From: Balanoglossus misakiensis
Lineage: Eukaryota; Hemichordata
Direction of reading: 5' to 3'
Assembly: GCA_040954595.2 (NCBI GenBank)
Contig: CM082577.2
Location: 2,976,001 to 3,040,000 of the forward strand
Length of the DNA: 64,000 nt
Numbering within the stretch: the stretch's first letter is position 1; the number at the start of each line of letters is the position of its first letter. A program made the position numbers and the translations under genes. Of the stretch, positions 12,301 through 35,594 are shown piece after piece. Under the pieces are notes generated by a model. The model searched no databases, was not told the DNA's origin, and saw nothing but the letters and a program-made list of their open reading frames with translations.

Positions 12301-13832
12301 GGTCGACTTACGACATGTACACAAATGAACACGAATGGTTTTATAGGTTGGTAATTTCTGCGGGCTATTCAGAACGCATTAGCAGGTTAGATTTGGACGG
12401 TTTCGTTTTAACATGCAGTGTAGTCTTATGAAGACAGTCTTTCCAAAAAGGCAGCTGGCGACGTTGATTATTTGCATACCAAAGAAGAGAGGCCATGATT
12501 TAATCACATTTGAAATGAGAAAAAACCTGCTTAAGTACAATACTTCAGGATGAATGACAGACCGGCGCAGGTTGTCATGATCCGTTGTAAGGTTACTTAG
12601 GGATTTTAGCTTAGTATCACTTTATGTGAACCTACATGTAATGAAATACATGTAATCCGATTCTTGTGAATCGCTCGTCCGGTCTGACTTAGACTTACGG
12701 GTAATTCTGTTTAGCATATTCTAATGTTGATGCCATATTTTGCGATATTTTTATTAAAAGTTTATCGTTTATTTTTGTTTAAGGCTCCGTTGTATCGTTG
12801 TCATAGAACGCAAGATTCGATATTCTGCTCAGAATTGTCAGCATAGGTGATATTACTTTCGCGAATGTCTTGAAAAAAAAATAGAGTTACGTAACGCGCG
12901 CGACCATCACCGAAACATGACGTACAACGCAGTCTCATAACGCCCGAAGAAAAAAAAACCACAGAGACACGCCATTTTTAAATGTCCACCCGATATTTTT
13001 ATGCAGCACGGTATAGAGTGTGTGATGACGCTATGATATACGCGCCATGACAACCGTGTCCATCACATGTCTCTGTTCAATTGTTTCCCTCGCACCGATG
13101 CTTATATGCGAACATTTATCTAAACGGATTACTATTAAACACAATAATTAAAACAGAACTCCATAAAAATGGAGAAATTCACTAAAAGATAAGGCGATAT
13201 CCTGCGAGTAATTGTCTTATAGAGATTTTTAAAATATGATTAAGATTGACCATATGCGAATTTCTCACCATCTCATGAAAATGCGTGATGCATACATACA
13301 CTAACAGAGAAGAAACGCAGTTTCGAGATATCATCTTCAGTTATCGACCGCGGCAGTGACAGGAATTTCGCGTGCCCAGCTTCGCCTAATTGCCTGCATT
13401 GAAATACGGATCGATCTCCACCGATTAATTATGATGCGTTTTCCCAATCAACAATGACTCATTCATATCCTGGCAGTATACTTACATCACAAATGATCGA
13501 CCGTTCTTAATTAATACGCTTTTAAAGGGCTAATGCTAAATACACCTAACATAATCTAAGCATTTATTTTTCTGATACATTTTTGCGTAAGACAGAAGCG
13601 TAGAAGTACGTGACCTTGATGCTTATTTCGGTGAATTCATGCATTGTACTGGATGGATCACAATGGGCGTGTAACAAAAAATATACCAAACTAAAACCGC
13701 AATGCACACTAATTATAGACCCTGGATGAAGTTATTCAGCAAGAGAAAGAGAGAAGAAAATATATCACCTTGTGCGCTGGCAATTCCACTTGCACACAGA
13801 ATCAACACAGAGCACAATAACAGCGTTTCCAT
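192..13832 (-). CDS. Gene L: fibropellin-like EGF/CUB protein (3' end outside window)
   Basis: Twenty-five exons join in one frame (2998 coding bases) and the gene runs off the left edge. Order: signal peptide, EGF, CUB with two cysteines, 26-aa half-EGF, then 21 single-EGF exons. Every junction is phase 1, so each exon is a symmetric 1-1 module. Sea-urchin fibropellins share the order signal - EGF - CUB - EGF array (family knowledge), and gene R in this window repeats the first five exons in matching order and nearly matching size. The product should be secreted or membrane-tethered, but the C-terminus is not visible. No avidin-like domain is seen in this part. The gene shows a GC-AG intron after the CUB exon and a possible early terminal exon at 10914-10954. 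Most EGFs lack the full calcium-binding start and carry an aromatic-rich loop before Cys4. Confidence 0.85.
306..1280. other. Intron of gene L, 975 bp
   Basis: I see no coding module, repeat or RNA gene here. Short open frames on both strands have no family resemblance. Confidence 0.6.
1281..1394 (-). CDS. Gene L exon 24: EGF
   Basis: Opens [13 protein letters not shown], loop NYRTYYQC, closes NCEI. Strong pyrimidine-rich acceptor (TTTCCCCCAG) and donor G|GTGAGT. Confidence 0.88.
1592..1705 (-). CDS. Gene L exon 23: calcium-binding-type EGF
   Basis: Opens [10 protein letters not shown], a full D-x-D-E-C start that is uncommon in this gene, and has DLVNAYSC for the Asp-hydroxylation pattern. 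Acceptor TGTAG, donor G|GTAAAT. Confidence 0.85.
1706..2195. other. Intron of gene L, 490 bp
   Basis: No module, repeat or RNA gene seen. Confidence 0.5.
2196..2309 (-). CDS. Gene L exon 22: EGF
   Basis: Opens [10 protein letters not shown], loop NNFFTYYTC (near-identical to exon 25), closes NCET. Acceptor TTTCAG, donor G|GTAAAC. Confidence 0.87.
2511..2624 (-). CDS. Gene L exon 21: EGF
   Basis: Opens [10 protein letters not shown], loop NFQTSYQC, closes NCET. Acceptor TTTTTTCAG, donor G|GTGAGA. Confidence 0.87.
2925..3038 (-). CDS. Gene L exon 20: calcium-binding-type EGF
   Basis: Opens [10 protein letters not shown] with the O-fucose consensus CQNGGTC and closes NCDI. Acceptor TTTGCAG, donor C|GTGAGT. 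Confidence 0.87.
3314..3427 (-). CDS. Gene L exon 19: EGF
   Basis: Opens LDACNPEPC, loop NQYTYYVC, closes TCGQ. Acceptor TTATAG, donor G|GTGAGT. The first codon is split T|AC with the preceding exon and reads Tyr, whereas most junctions in the gene read Ala, Glu, Asp or Gly. Confidence 0.87.
3543..3656 (-). CDS. Gene L exon 18: EGF
   Basis: Opens [10 protein letters not shown], loop NYQTSFDC, closes LCEI. The exon ends with T rather than the usual G at the junction (T|GTAAGT), and the donor is still consensus. Confidence 0.85.
3895..4008 (-). CDS. Gene L exon 17: calcium-binding-type EGF
   Basis: Opens [10 protein letters not shown], with an O-glucose consensus CASNPC; loop NGRNFYSC; closes NCEI. 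Acceptor CTGTAG, donor G|GTGAGT. Confidence 0.87.
4172..4285 (-). CDS. Gene L exon 16: EGF
   Basis: Opens [10 protein letters not shown], loop DYQTDFQC, closes NCQT. Acceptor CACACAG, donor G|GTAATA. Confidence 0.87.
4568..4681 (-). CDS. Gene L exon 15: EGF
   Basis: Opens [10 protein letters not shown], loop NYRTFYTC, closes NCEI. Acceptor TCTACAG, donor G|GTAAGA. Confidence 0.88.
4803..4919 (-). CDS. Gene L exon 14: EGF, 39 aa
   Basis: Opens [11 protein letters not shown], with one extra residue between Cys1 and Cys2 that makes it the only 117-bp exon of this array; loop NYRTYYEC. Acceptor ATTCCAG, donor G|GTAAGT. Confidence 0.87.
   Translation of the reverse strand, partial: QSTSANRPTHVSTMASVSIIARTMNALANRDGLEATAK
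4920..6109. other. Intron of gene L, 1190 bp
   Basis: AT-rich through the middle (about 5260-5480). No EGF module, repeat array or RNA gene recognised on either strand. Confidence 0.55.
6110..6223 (-). CDS. Gene L exon 13: EGF
   Basis: Opens [10 protein letters not shown], loop NFRTSYNC, closes FCEI. Acceptor ATATCCAG, donor G|GTAAAA. Confidence 0.87.
6224..7191. other. Intron of gene L, 968 bp
   Basis: No coding module or notable repeat seen. Confidence 0.55.
7192..7305 (-). CDS. Gene L exon 12: EGF
   Basis: Opens [10 protein letters not shown], loop NNFYTYYTC, closes NCQN. CQNQAIC replaces the usual NGG turn. Acceptor TTCGCAG, donor G|GTAAGC. Confidence 0.86.
7306..7745. other. Intron of gene L, 440 bp
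   Basis: Nothing recognised. Confidence 0.5.
7746..7859 (-). CDS. Gene L exon 11: EGF
   Basis: Opens [10 protein letters not shown], loop [18 protein letters not shown] end. O-fucose consensus CLNGGTC. Acceptor TTTTCAG, donor G|GTATGT. Confidence 0.87.
8098..8211 (-). CDS. Gene L exon 10: EGF
   Basis: Opens [10 protein letters not shown], loop NLQMSYTC, closes TCEQ. Acceptor TTTTACAG, donor G|GTATAG. Confidence 0.87.
8440..8553 (-). CDS. Gene L exon 9: EGF
   Basis: Opens [10 protein letters not shown], loop NYFTYYVC, closes ICSI. Acceptor GTTTCAG, donor C|GTGAGT. Confidence 0.86.
8620..8680. repeat. AT-rich (AAATA/AAAC) simple repeat
   Basis: About 60 bp of imperfect aaat/aaac units inside the intron just downstream of the exon 8 donor. 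Confidence 0.8.
8687..8800 (-). CDS. Gene L exon 8: EGF
   Basis: Opens [10 protein letters not shown], loop NFRTFYTC, closes NCDE. Acceptor CTTGCAG, donor C|GTAAGT. Confidence 0.87.
9003..9116 (-). CDS. Gene L exon 7: EGF
   Basis: Opens [10 protein letters not shown], loop NYQIDYTC, closes DCEL. Acceptor TGGACAG, donor G|GTAGGT. Confidence 0.87.
9278..9391 (-). CDS. Gene L exon 6: EGF
   Basis: Opens [10 protein letters not shown], loop NNFIQFYTC, closes NCEI. Acceptor AACACAG, donor G|GTAACT. Confidence 0.87.
9723..9836 (-). CDS. Gene L exon 5: first full EGF after the half-EGF
   Basis: Opens [10 protein letters not shown], with DLVNAYVC fitting the Asp/Asn hydroxylation pattern; closes NCQI. 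It sits where gene R has exon 5. Acceptor CCGACAG, donor C|GTAAGT. Confidence 0.87.
10040..10117 (-). CDS. Gene L exon 4: half-EGF, 26 aa
   Basis: Opens [10 protein letters not shown] and ends SYQCV. Only four cysteines are present, corresponding to Cys1-Cys4; the C5-C6 loop of an EGF is missing. Length 78 bp is identical to gene R exon 4. Acceptor CCAACAG, donor G|GTAAGA. Confidence 0.8.
10181..10220. repeat. Perfect 40-bp palindrome
   Basis: The 20 bases 10181-10200 are the exact reverse complement of 10201-10220, with no spacer; the pairing breaks at the next base on each side. It lies in the gene L intron between the CUB exon and the half-EGF exon. Confidence 0.97.
10336..10677 (-). CDS. 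Gene L exon 3: CUB domain
   Basis: 114 aa. Opens [13 protein letters not shown] and contains [16 protein letters not shown], followed by the hydrophobic beta-strand pattern and a GFSLTY end. Only the first CUB disulfide pair (NC...YC) is present. Acceptor TTCATTGCAG; the donor is G|GCAAGT, a GC donor, after which exon 4 continues in frame. Confidence 0.88.
10854..10859 (-). promoter_or_regulatory. Candidate poly-A signal for the short gene L isoform
   Basis: AATAAA on the minus strand, 55 bases after the stop of the possible alternative terminal exon at 10914-10954. Confidence 0.4.
10914..10954 (-). CDS. Possible alternative terminal exon of gene L
   Basis: A very strong acceptor (TTTTTTTTCTTACAG) ends at 10955. 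Read in the phase-1 frame it gives [12 protein letters not shown] and then TAG (10914-10916). Spliced after exon 2, it would give a short secreted protein of signal peptide plus one EGF plus this tail. An AATAAA follows 55 bases later. It could equally be a decayed exon skipped in all transcripts. Confidence 0.4.
10997..11113 (-). CDS. Gene L exon 2: N-terminal EGF, 39 aa
   Basis: Opens [13 protein letters not shown] and closes DCDQPA. It stands before the CUB exon as in gene R. Acceptor AATGCAG, donor C|GTAAGT. Confidence 0.87.
11114..13768. other. First intron of gene L, 2655 bp
   Basis: Contains the CCACA/CTACA microsatellite near 11.9 kb and otherwise no recognised module. Gene R also has a large first intron (2.4 kb), where enhancers would be expected, but no site is provable here. 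Confidence 0.6.
11859..11905. repeat. (CCACA)n-(CTACA)n microsatellite
   Basis: Five-base units that shift from ccaca to ctaca. Confidence 0.9.
13769..13832 (-). CDS. Gene L exon 1: start codon and signal peptide
   Basis: ATG at 13830-13832. The 21 codons give [16 protein letters not shown] and then IASAQ, a hydrophobic core with a small-residue A-x-A cleavage site. The exon ends Q-G|GTGATA in phase 1, like the gene R signal exon. No TATA box is evident close upstream. Confidence 0.82.
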
Positions 13833-14590
13833 TTACACAATGGATGTGGATACAGTTTCGTTACACAGTCGACTCGACCAGTGTTCAAGACTTTCAGATA
13901 TCGCGAGAAGTAGAAGACGACTGGCGCAGGTGTTAGATCCTACGAGTAACTCGCGGCTATCACGATAGCTTGCTTCATCGCCTCTTTGTACAAAAAATGA
14001 CTCCCCGGGGGTAGTGACACACGTAGGTACGGAGGGAGGTGTAACGCGGCGCGGGGGGACAGTGGAATGCGTCCGGGTGTTCCCCACTGGAGTAATCCAA
14101 GGTGTACCCCTTTCAAATGGAAATTCAGCTGCACTCTCTCCCGGCAAGATTAACAAAAGGCCGAGTACCTGCGCGTCGAAGCAAATAAGCCGCTCGGCCC
14201 TCCCTTTTCACCCAGGCAGAAGTTCGGTCGATTTTATCCTCAGCGAGGCGCTCGTCACAAAAGAAGCAACTTCGACCCACCGCTGCGACTACTCGGAGTG
14301 ACCGTGCGTATGAAGGTGCTCTGTGACATGCAAGCCATCGACAGGTTATAATTCGGTTGCCACGGGCAACGCAACGCGATACTCCGGTATTGTTCGGGGA
14401 AGCGAAGCGGGGGTGATATCTTGACCCGAGCTATTTTTCGGGCTAAATCGGTTGAAAGGTGATATATAAAACAATTTAATTGGCTCCACTGGACGTTGGA
14501 AACCGAGGTGCACCAGTCATAGGTGTAAATAAGCCCCCACAGGGCCTCATAACTGATATCCTGAGTGCATGGATTATGACTTAATGTAGG
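13833..14590. other. Spacer between gene M 3' end and gene L start
   Basis: 758 bp if exon 19 of gene M is real. It should include the gene L promoter and the gene M 3' UTR. I see the AATTAAAT at about 14475 but no other supported site. Confidence 0.5.
14475..14480 (-). promoter_or_regulatory. Candidate poly-A signal of gene M
   Basis: ATTAAA variant on the minus strand, 111 bases after the proposed stop at 14591-14593. Confidence 0.3.
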
Positions 14591-30379
<15,789 letters not shown>

Positions 30380-30429
30380 CACCTGCACGACGGTACGGCC
30401 ATTCACAGACGAAGCGTGGCGAACACAAG

Positions 30430-30435
30430 TATATA
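30430..30435 (-). promoter_or_regulatory. Candidate TATA box of gene M
   Basis: GGATATATAC on the minus strand. Transcription about 30 bases downstream would start near 30404, just before the ATG at 30379. Confidence 0.45.
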
Positions 30436-33120
30436 TCCACAGCGATCGACTGATTCACTATAGTCAGCCACAGGTAATAGTAGAGATTGTATACTGTGGA
30501 ATGAATGCCCACGACTCATGAATAAACATGCCCTGCTTGTTTTAAATATTGATGAGGTTTCGAAAGCCAGCGATTTTTTCCCCTTTCTATTGAGTACGTG
30601 CATTGTCGTCAAGACTGTTTTGTCATGCAAATGAGGTGCGCATGGCTTCTGACCTCTTTATTTACTCATTGTTTACAAGCAGTGAAAGTTACCTTTAAAA
30701 AAGCCAACAGACACTGTAATTCTAGAAATCGCGAAATCGGGTTCTTCCGAATCGTATTAATTGAATGAAATCTTTCCAAAAATGAACACTCGCCATACTT
30801 ATTGGCTTTATGCAGCCATGCTCTGCTGAGGATAATATGTGCCCGCCAAGGCTCAGATTTCCGCAGCTCAGGTCGTTCGGACAAGCTGTGCGCTTGGCCG
30901 ATTTCTATAGGCCTGCGTACATAAATTTTCATGATGAAGTACTTTCACGAACTGACATGTATTTAAGCCTTGGAGGACAATCCTTGCCAATCCCGTCCCA
31001 TGACCTTTGCAGCTCTCTTTCTCCTTTAATGGTTATCCTAATTATTAAAGCTATTCGCTAGGGGATAAAAACACAGTCGCAAAATAACAACATGCCTCCG
31101 TGACATTTGTACATACACGACATGTAAAAGTATACGTTGGCAATGTCAGCTGGACTAATCCCTATTGATAATCCCGACGCATACAACACTAATCCTGTTT
31201 GATAATCCCAACGCACATATGCACGTTTCCATATTTCCTACATATGAACGAGTGAATTAATAAGTGTGTCGAAATGGGATGATTTGTATAAACTAACCGT
31301 GTACAACCCTGACTACGGTATTTGTTGGGGCGAATATATATTTTCCTTAGCTTCATATCTAAATCTAAACCGTACAAATCTAATCAACATACATCTCATT
31401 ATAAAACGATATTTAAACGTTTTGTTTTCATAGTCATTGACACCGATGACAAAATAAACGCACACGCCCGCATGATGCATTTCGGATGTGCCTATTCACA
31501 CCTTCTTTCGAACGTTATCATAATAGTTATTCAGTTGAGCTACTGAATGTTAAGTTATTCTAGATCTGTCCAGCTCTCGACGGGTACGCGGGCGGGTCAC
31601 AAGCGATACAGCCCGGCGTGTGGACCACCAATCAGCCGCTGATGTCCAGCGACGTACCGTATTAGCTATCAATTGTGATGCCACACAAAATTCCAGTGGT
31701 CCGTCATTGTTTTCCACTGCTGTTTGGAAAACCTTACATTGTTTCTGTTTAGAGAAGATATGTATTTTCACGTTCATATTTATAGAAAATATTAAAATAT
31801 GAATAGTCTGAAGGACCACTGAAGGATGATTAGGGTTTGTCTCACCAACAATGTCCTATTTACACAAAACGCGTATTATGGTTCTTTCTATAGCTGTTAT
31901 AGAAAAGGAAAAGTGGACAATGCCACATGTGTCCACTGTCGTCGTTTATAAATAAAGTGCATTTCTTTTCCGGTTTCAGCTCACTGTTCCCCGAGACAAT
32001 CCAATATGGCATCGTTAGTAGCACGACAGTTTTATATCATGTATATACAGCAGATTGAAATCTCAATAAGTTTTAAAACCTTGATCGATGAAAACCGATC
32101 AACTTGAAGTTTTGTCGCAAACAGGTACACATGTATACGTTACATATTTTCATATGTTACATGTTCAGGGACGTCATCCCCAAACTTTTAATGGTAATGC
32201 AAGTACTTAAATTTTATTTAGTTGTCATCTTTTGTTCTCCCCTAAACGACAGCTTAGATAAGTAATAAATCCGGCCGGATGAAGGTCATTTACGCAAGAA
32301 ATTGAAGTTACACAATCACTAACTTTACATCACCAGAAGAAATTTCGAGAATGGACGCCCTCAACGACGGGTAGACGCCCACGTGGATCACAGGGGAGAT
32401 AGTGATTTACTCTCGCCATTGCGCTCTTGTAAATTCGATTACATTTTGGTTTGTGGACATTTTGAAGTTAAACAAGAGTTGAAATTGACGTTACTTGAAT
32501 CCAAATATATGTTGGCTTTAATGCGAATCAAAATATTTGGAAGTCGGACCTGTTGACGTGTTTTTATATAAAAGAGAACGTACGGATCTTGTTCTGGTGA
32601 AAAACAAAAGCATTGCCAGCATTTGAAGAACTTTATTTTCAACGCGAGCACACTATTAAAATTAAGAGCCCTTCCCTTTTTTCATGATGATTACATGTAA
32701 AGCCCGCTTATTGAGAACATGTCACTCTTTTGCAGGATCGGCAAGTTCCGGAATTCGAAGGTCTTCATGAATGCACATTCCACGCATACCACGCAGCTAC
32801 GTCAGCGCATGAGCTGACGTCTTACTTGTCGTTGATGGTCGAAAAATATCCTTATTTTGGACATTCTGTGCACCTGCGTTATCTGTTGGTGTCATGCGTC
32901 GCAGGCAGTTATTCTTGAGTCCGTGTTTTTTAATGTTTACTGCCTCGTGGTACTGTTTGCGACCGTTTCCAATTCACATGCAAAGAAGGGTCGACGTGCA
33001 TGACTGTATCGAGTCAGTGTCGCAACCGTACCTGGCTGCGACTGTCCGCGGATGACGTCCTATTGTTCGGCCAAGTTGGCAAACAGTGAATGAGTCGAGA
33101 GAATGACTCACACACTTTTA
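30436..33120. other. Intergenic region upstream of gene M
   Basis: About 2.7 kb, AT-rich, with one diverged tandem duplication (31154-31215). No gene recognised. Confidence 0.55.
31154..31215. repeat. Diverged 28-bp direct repeat
   Basis: actaatccctattgataat... and actaatcctgtttgataat..., each followed by ccc-r-acgca, 34 bp apart. Confidence 0.75.
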
Positions 33121-33123
33121 CTT

Positions 33124-33173
33124 TATAAATAGCAGCTATATAAAGACAGTCACGACTAGGTTACACGGTCAGT
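33124..33173 (+). promoter_or_regulatory. Plus-strand core promoter candidate: TATA plus initiator
   Basis: TATAAAT at 33124 and TATATAAAG at 33137-33145. TCAGTG at 33169-33174 fits an initiator, with its A at 33171, about 34 bases after the start of the second TATA box, close to canonical spacing. Confidence 0.45.
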
Positions 33174-33371
33174 GTGTTACCGCCGGGCTTCGGGAGAGAG
33201 TCATCTCGCTGGGCGGGGTCTCATCTCAGACAACGTTGTCGGGCGAAGCGGTTCGCAATGACTCGTTAACCGTGTCTGTTTCAGTGTGAGATTCTTTGGT
33301 GGTCAGTGGTCCGAATTTCGCCATTGGCCTAATCATTCATAACCTTGACAGAGGGAAAGGCACGCCCACTC

Positions 33372-33674
33372 ATGCGCTACCTCACGAAAACAGTAGTCGT
33401 TTTATTGCTTTTTACGGCGGTTGCGGCAAATAATGAGACCTTTAGCGCTATATTTCTCACAATAACTCACCCCACTATTGTTACGAGTCTATACAAACCG
33501 ATTTCGGCTTCGGGAAAACGTGATTTTCGTTTGTTATTGTTTTATCACGTTGAAGGAGGGGGCATATGCATGACATGGCACAAATGGACAGAGACAGCCG
33601 TTGCCATGAAGAAATTTCCCCCTGCACAAACCGCCAAAGTGCGAGTTCCTTTGACACTCTCAATGAATGATTAG
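33372..33674 (+). CDS. Candidate small secreted peptide (100 aa), plus strand
   Basis: ATG at 33372 opens MRYLTKTVVVLLLFTAVAA, an excellent signal peptide, then NNET (an N-glycosylation site). A G-K-R at about residues 50-52 could be a prohormone cleavage/amidation site. There is one Cys. The frame ends at 33672-33674. A TATA/initiator pair lies 200 bases upstream and an AATAAA at 34135. I recognise no family. A minimal uORF (four codons with stop) lies in the proposed leader. It could be a chance frame. Confidence 0.32.
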   Translation: MRYLTKTVVVLLLFTAVAANNETFSAIFLTITHPTIVTSLYKPISASGKRDFRLLLFYHVEGGGICMTWHKWTETAVAMKKFPPAQTAKVRVPLTLSMND

Positions 33675-34002
33675 GTCGCAACACAAGTTATGCAAATTCC
33701 ACCTTGACACTGGCCCTGTGAACTACAGAGGCCGAAGAAAGTAATATGTATCCTGTACTGGATTGATTACACTGCCCCCCCCCCCTCCCTCCCACAAGAC
33801 CATGGCCCTTTTTCGGAAGGTGCACCACTGCCAATGCTGCAGCGTAGCCTCTGACGTCACTTCAGAAAGATGTCAATGTCGATGCTAACATGTACATATA
33901 GTTACCGTGAACCACAGTCCCGTTTTCTGGGCACGCGTGCGACGAACACCAGAAAACAACAACCGCGCCTGCGCAACAGGTGGTTGGAACACAGTCACTC
34001 AT

Positions 34003-34016
34003 CCCCCCCCCCCCCC
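34003..34016. repeat. C14 homopolymer
   Basis: Fourteen C; a similar C11 run is at 33775-33785. Confidence 0.9.
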
Positions 34017-34134
34017 ACATAGTTGAGATATTTAGCAAGACACAAAATCACCAGCCCGAGCCACTTCAGTAAAAAGAGGGAGAGTCAAAGGTCACAGCCC
34101 GGACTACATAAACTGTAGACCTGCCACACATTAA

Positions 34135-34140
34135 AATAAA
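34135..34140 (+). promoter_or_regulatory. Candidate poly-A signal for the plus-strand frame
   Basis: AATAAA, about 460 bases after the stop at 33674. Confidence 0.25.
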
Positions 34141-35395
34141 CGAGACACTGCTTTTCCTTTCAAGTTTGCAAGGGCAGGAAATGGGGCTATTGACCCATGA
34201 TGATGTGGTATGTCGAACGATGACAAGTCAAATGACATTTTGGTAATAAATCATGACACAAGACGAGAAAAAATGTACATTCTTATAATTATTTTAATTA
34301 TAAAATAGGGGCATTCGACAGCAAATGTTCTTAAAATATTTAATTTCTCCGGTATTTTATTACACGTTAGTGGGTTTCAAACTCTACTGTTGCCGATTTT
34401 TTTTCTCAAAGCATATAAATGAAAAGAAGAACTCTGACGTGTATACTAGTAGTACTGGGCAAGACATGCATTCAGCGAACAAATATACAAATATATTTTG
34501 AAAATTGTAAAAACGCATTTTGAAAATTGTAAAAACGCAATGTACATGTATATTTTTCTCAGGGTTGCTGGTTACACAATTTTCTTGAGAGTTGCTGCGC
34601 AGCAACTATTGCACATTTTGATTTGATTCACAGTTTTCTAAATAATTAACCAAACGCCCGTCAGCTTCAGGGCAGTTTTCCCGCGCTCACGGCCTTAAAA
34701 TTCAACACAGCCTATATATCCCCATTATAGTATATAATGACTGTGACAGAGGGATTTCAAAGTAAAACCATTGATATTGCGTTATATAGAAAATCCCCAA
34801 ACTACTACAGGAAGGAAAAATTATAGATGATGGCCGAATAAGAAAAAATAAATGACGTTGAACTCAATATTGGGAGTTTAGAAACATACTTCGGGTATAA
34901 ACTGTATAGCGCTATCTCTACGCGAAGTACTGTAACATGTATCTTAATTCTTGTAGTATAGAATGCTGGTCGGTAGATTCACCCCCGCGCGCTTGGACAC
35001 CGGTTTTCTCTGCGCGAATCCTCACAATCGCACAAAATACGCATTCTTACTGCCACTGCCTTCATTTTTGCGTAACTATATTGCATATATTCTTGCCTCC
35101 CATTTTCAAAATATCAAGCAGCCGTAATTTTATTGACGAAGTAAGCACCACAAAGCAAACCACTTTTCGCGACATGGAATAATTTCCACTGCAGCAAATA
35201 AGCTTATTAAACACGGCGATATGTAAACATATACTGCACAGATCCACCGAATGATGTACAAACATACGTACTGATTGAATTTTTAAAAAAAGGCAATTAA
35301 ATTAACAGAATATATATAAAAAGATTTGATATCAATACAAATATTTAAAGTGTAATTGAAAGGTAAATGTCGTCTGGAATAGTCATGGTTGGGTT
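34141..35395. other. Intergenic region downstream of gene R
   Basis: AT-rich, with a 22-bp tandem duplication. No gene recognised. Confidence 0.5.
34496..34539. repeat. 22-bp perfect tandem duplication
   Basis: Two identical copies, ttttgaaaattg followed by taaaaacgca, back to back. Confidence 0.93.
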
Positions 35396-35401
35396 TTTAT
35401 T
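35396..35401 (-). promoter_or_regulatory. Poly-A signal of gene R
   Basis: AATAAA on the minus strand, 41 bases after the gene R stop codon. Confidence 0.55.
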
Positions 35402-35442
35402 TGAATTGGCAGCCATCTTGTTTGTTTGTTCGTACCTCTCGT

Positions 35443-35594
35443 TTACGCACTGCTCTCGCTTTTCTTCTTCTTGCGCATGTCCATACAGACACAGTATATC
35501 ATGACGAAGAAGAGCACGAGGATCATGCTGCCAAGTATGGCGGCAATCATGATCCAGAACCACGGCCAGTCGCCAGACGTTCCCGCGCCAGCAC
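35443..35594 (-). CDS. Gene R exon 55: membrane span, tail and stop
   Basis: Opens [14 protein letters not shown], then a hydrophobic stretch with [16 protein letters not shown], then [17 protein letters not shown] and TAA (35443-35445). The basic KKKK after the span sets type I topology. The two juxtamembrane Cys are candidate palmitoylation sites. Acceptor ATTTTAG. Confidence 0.88.
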
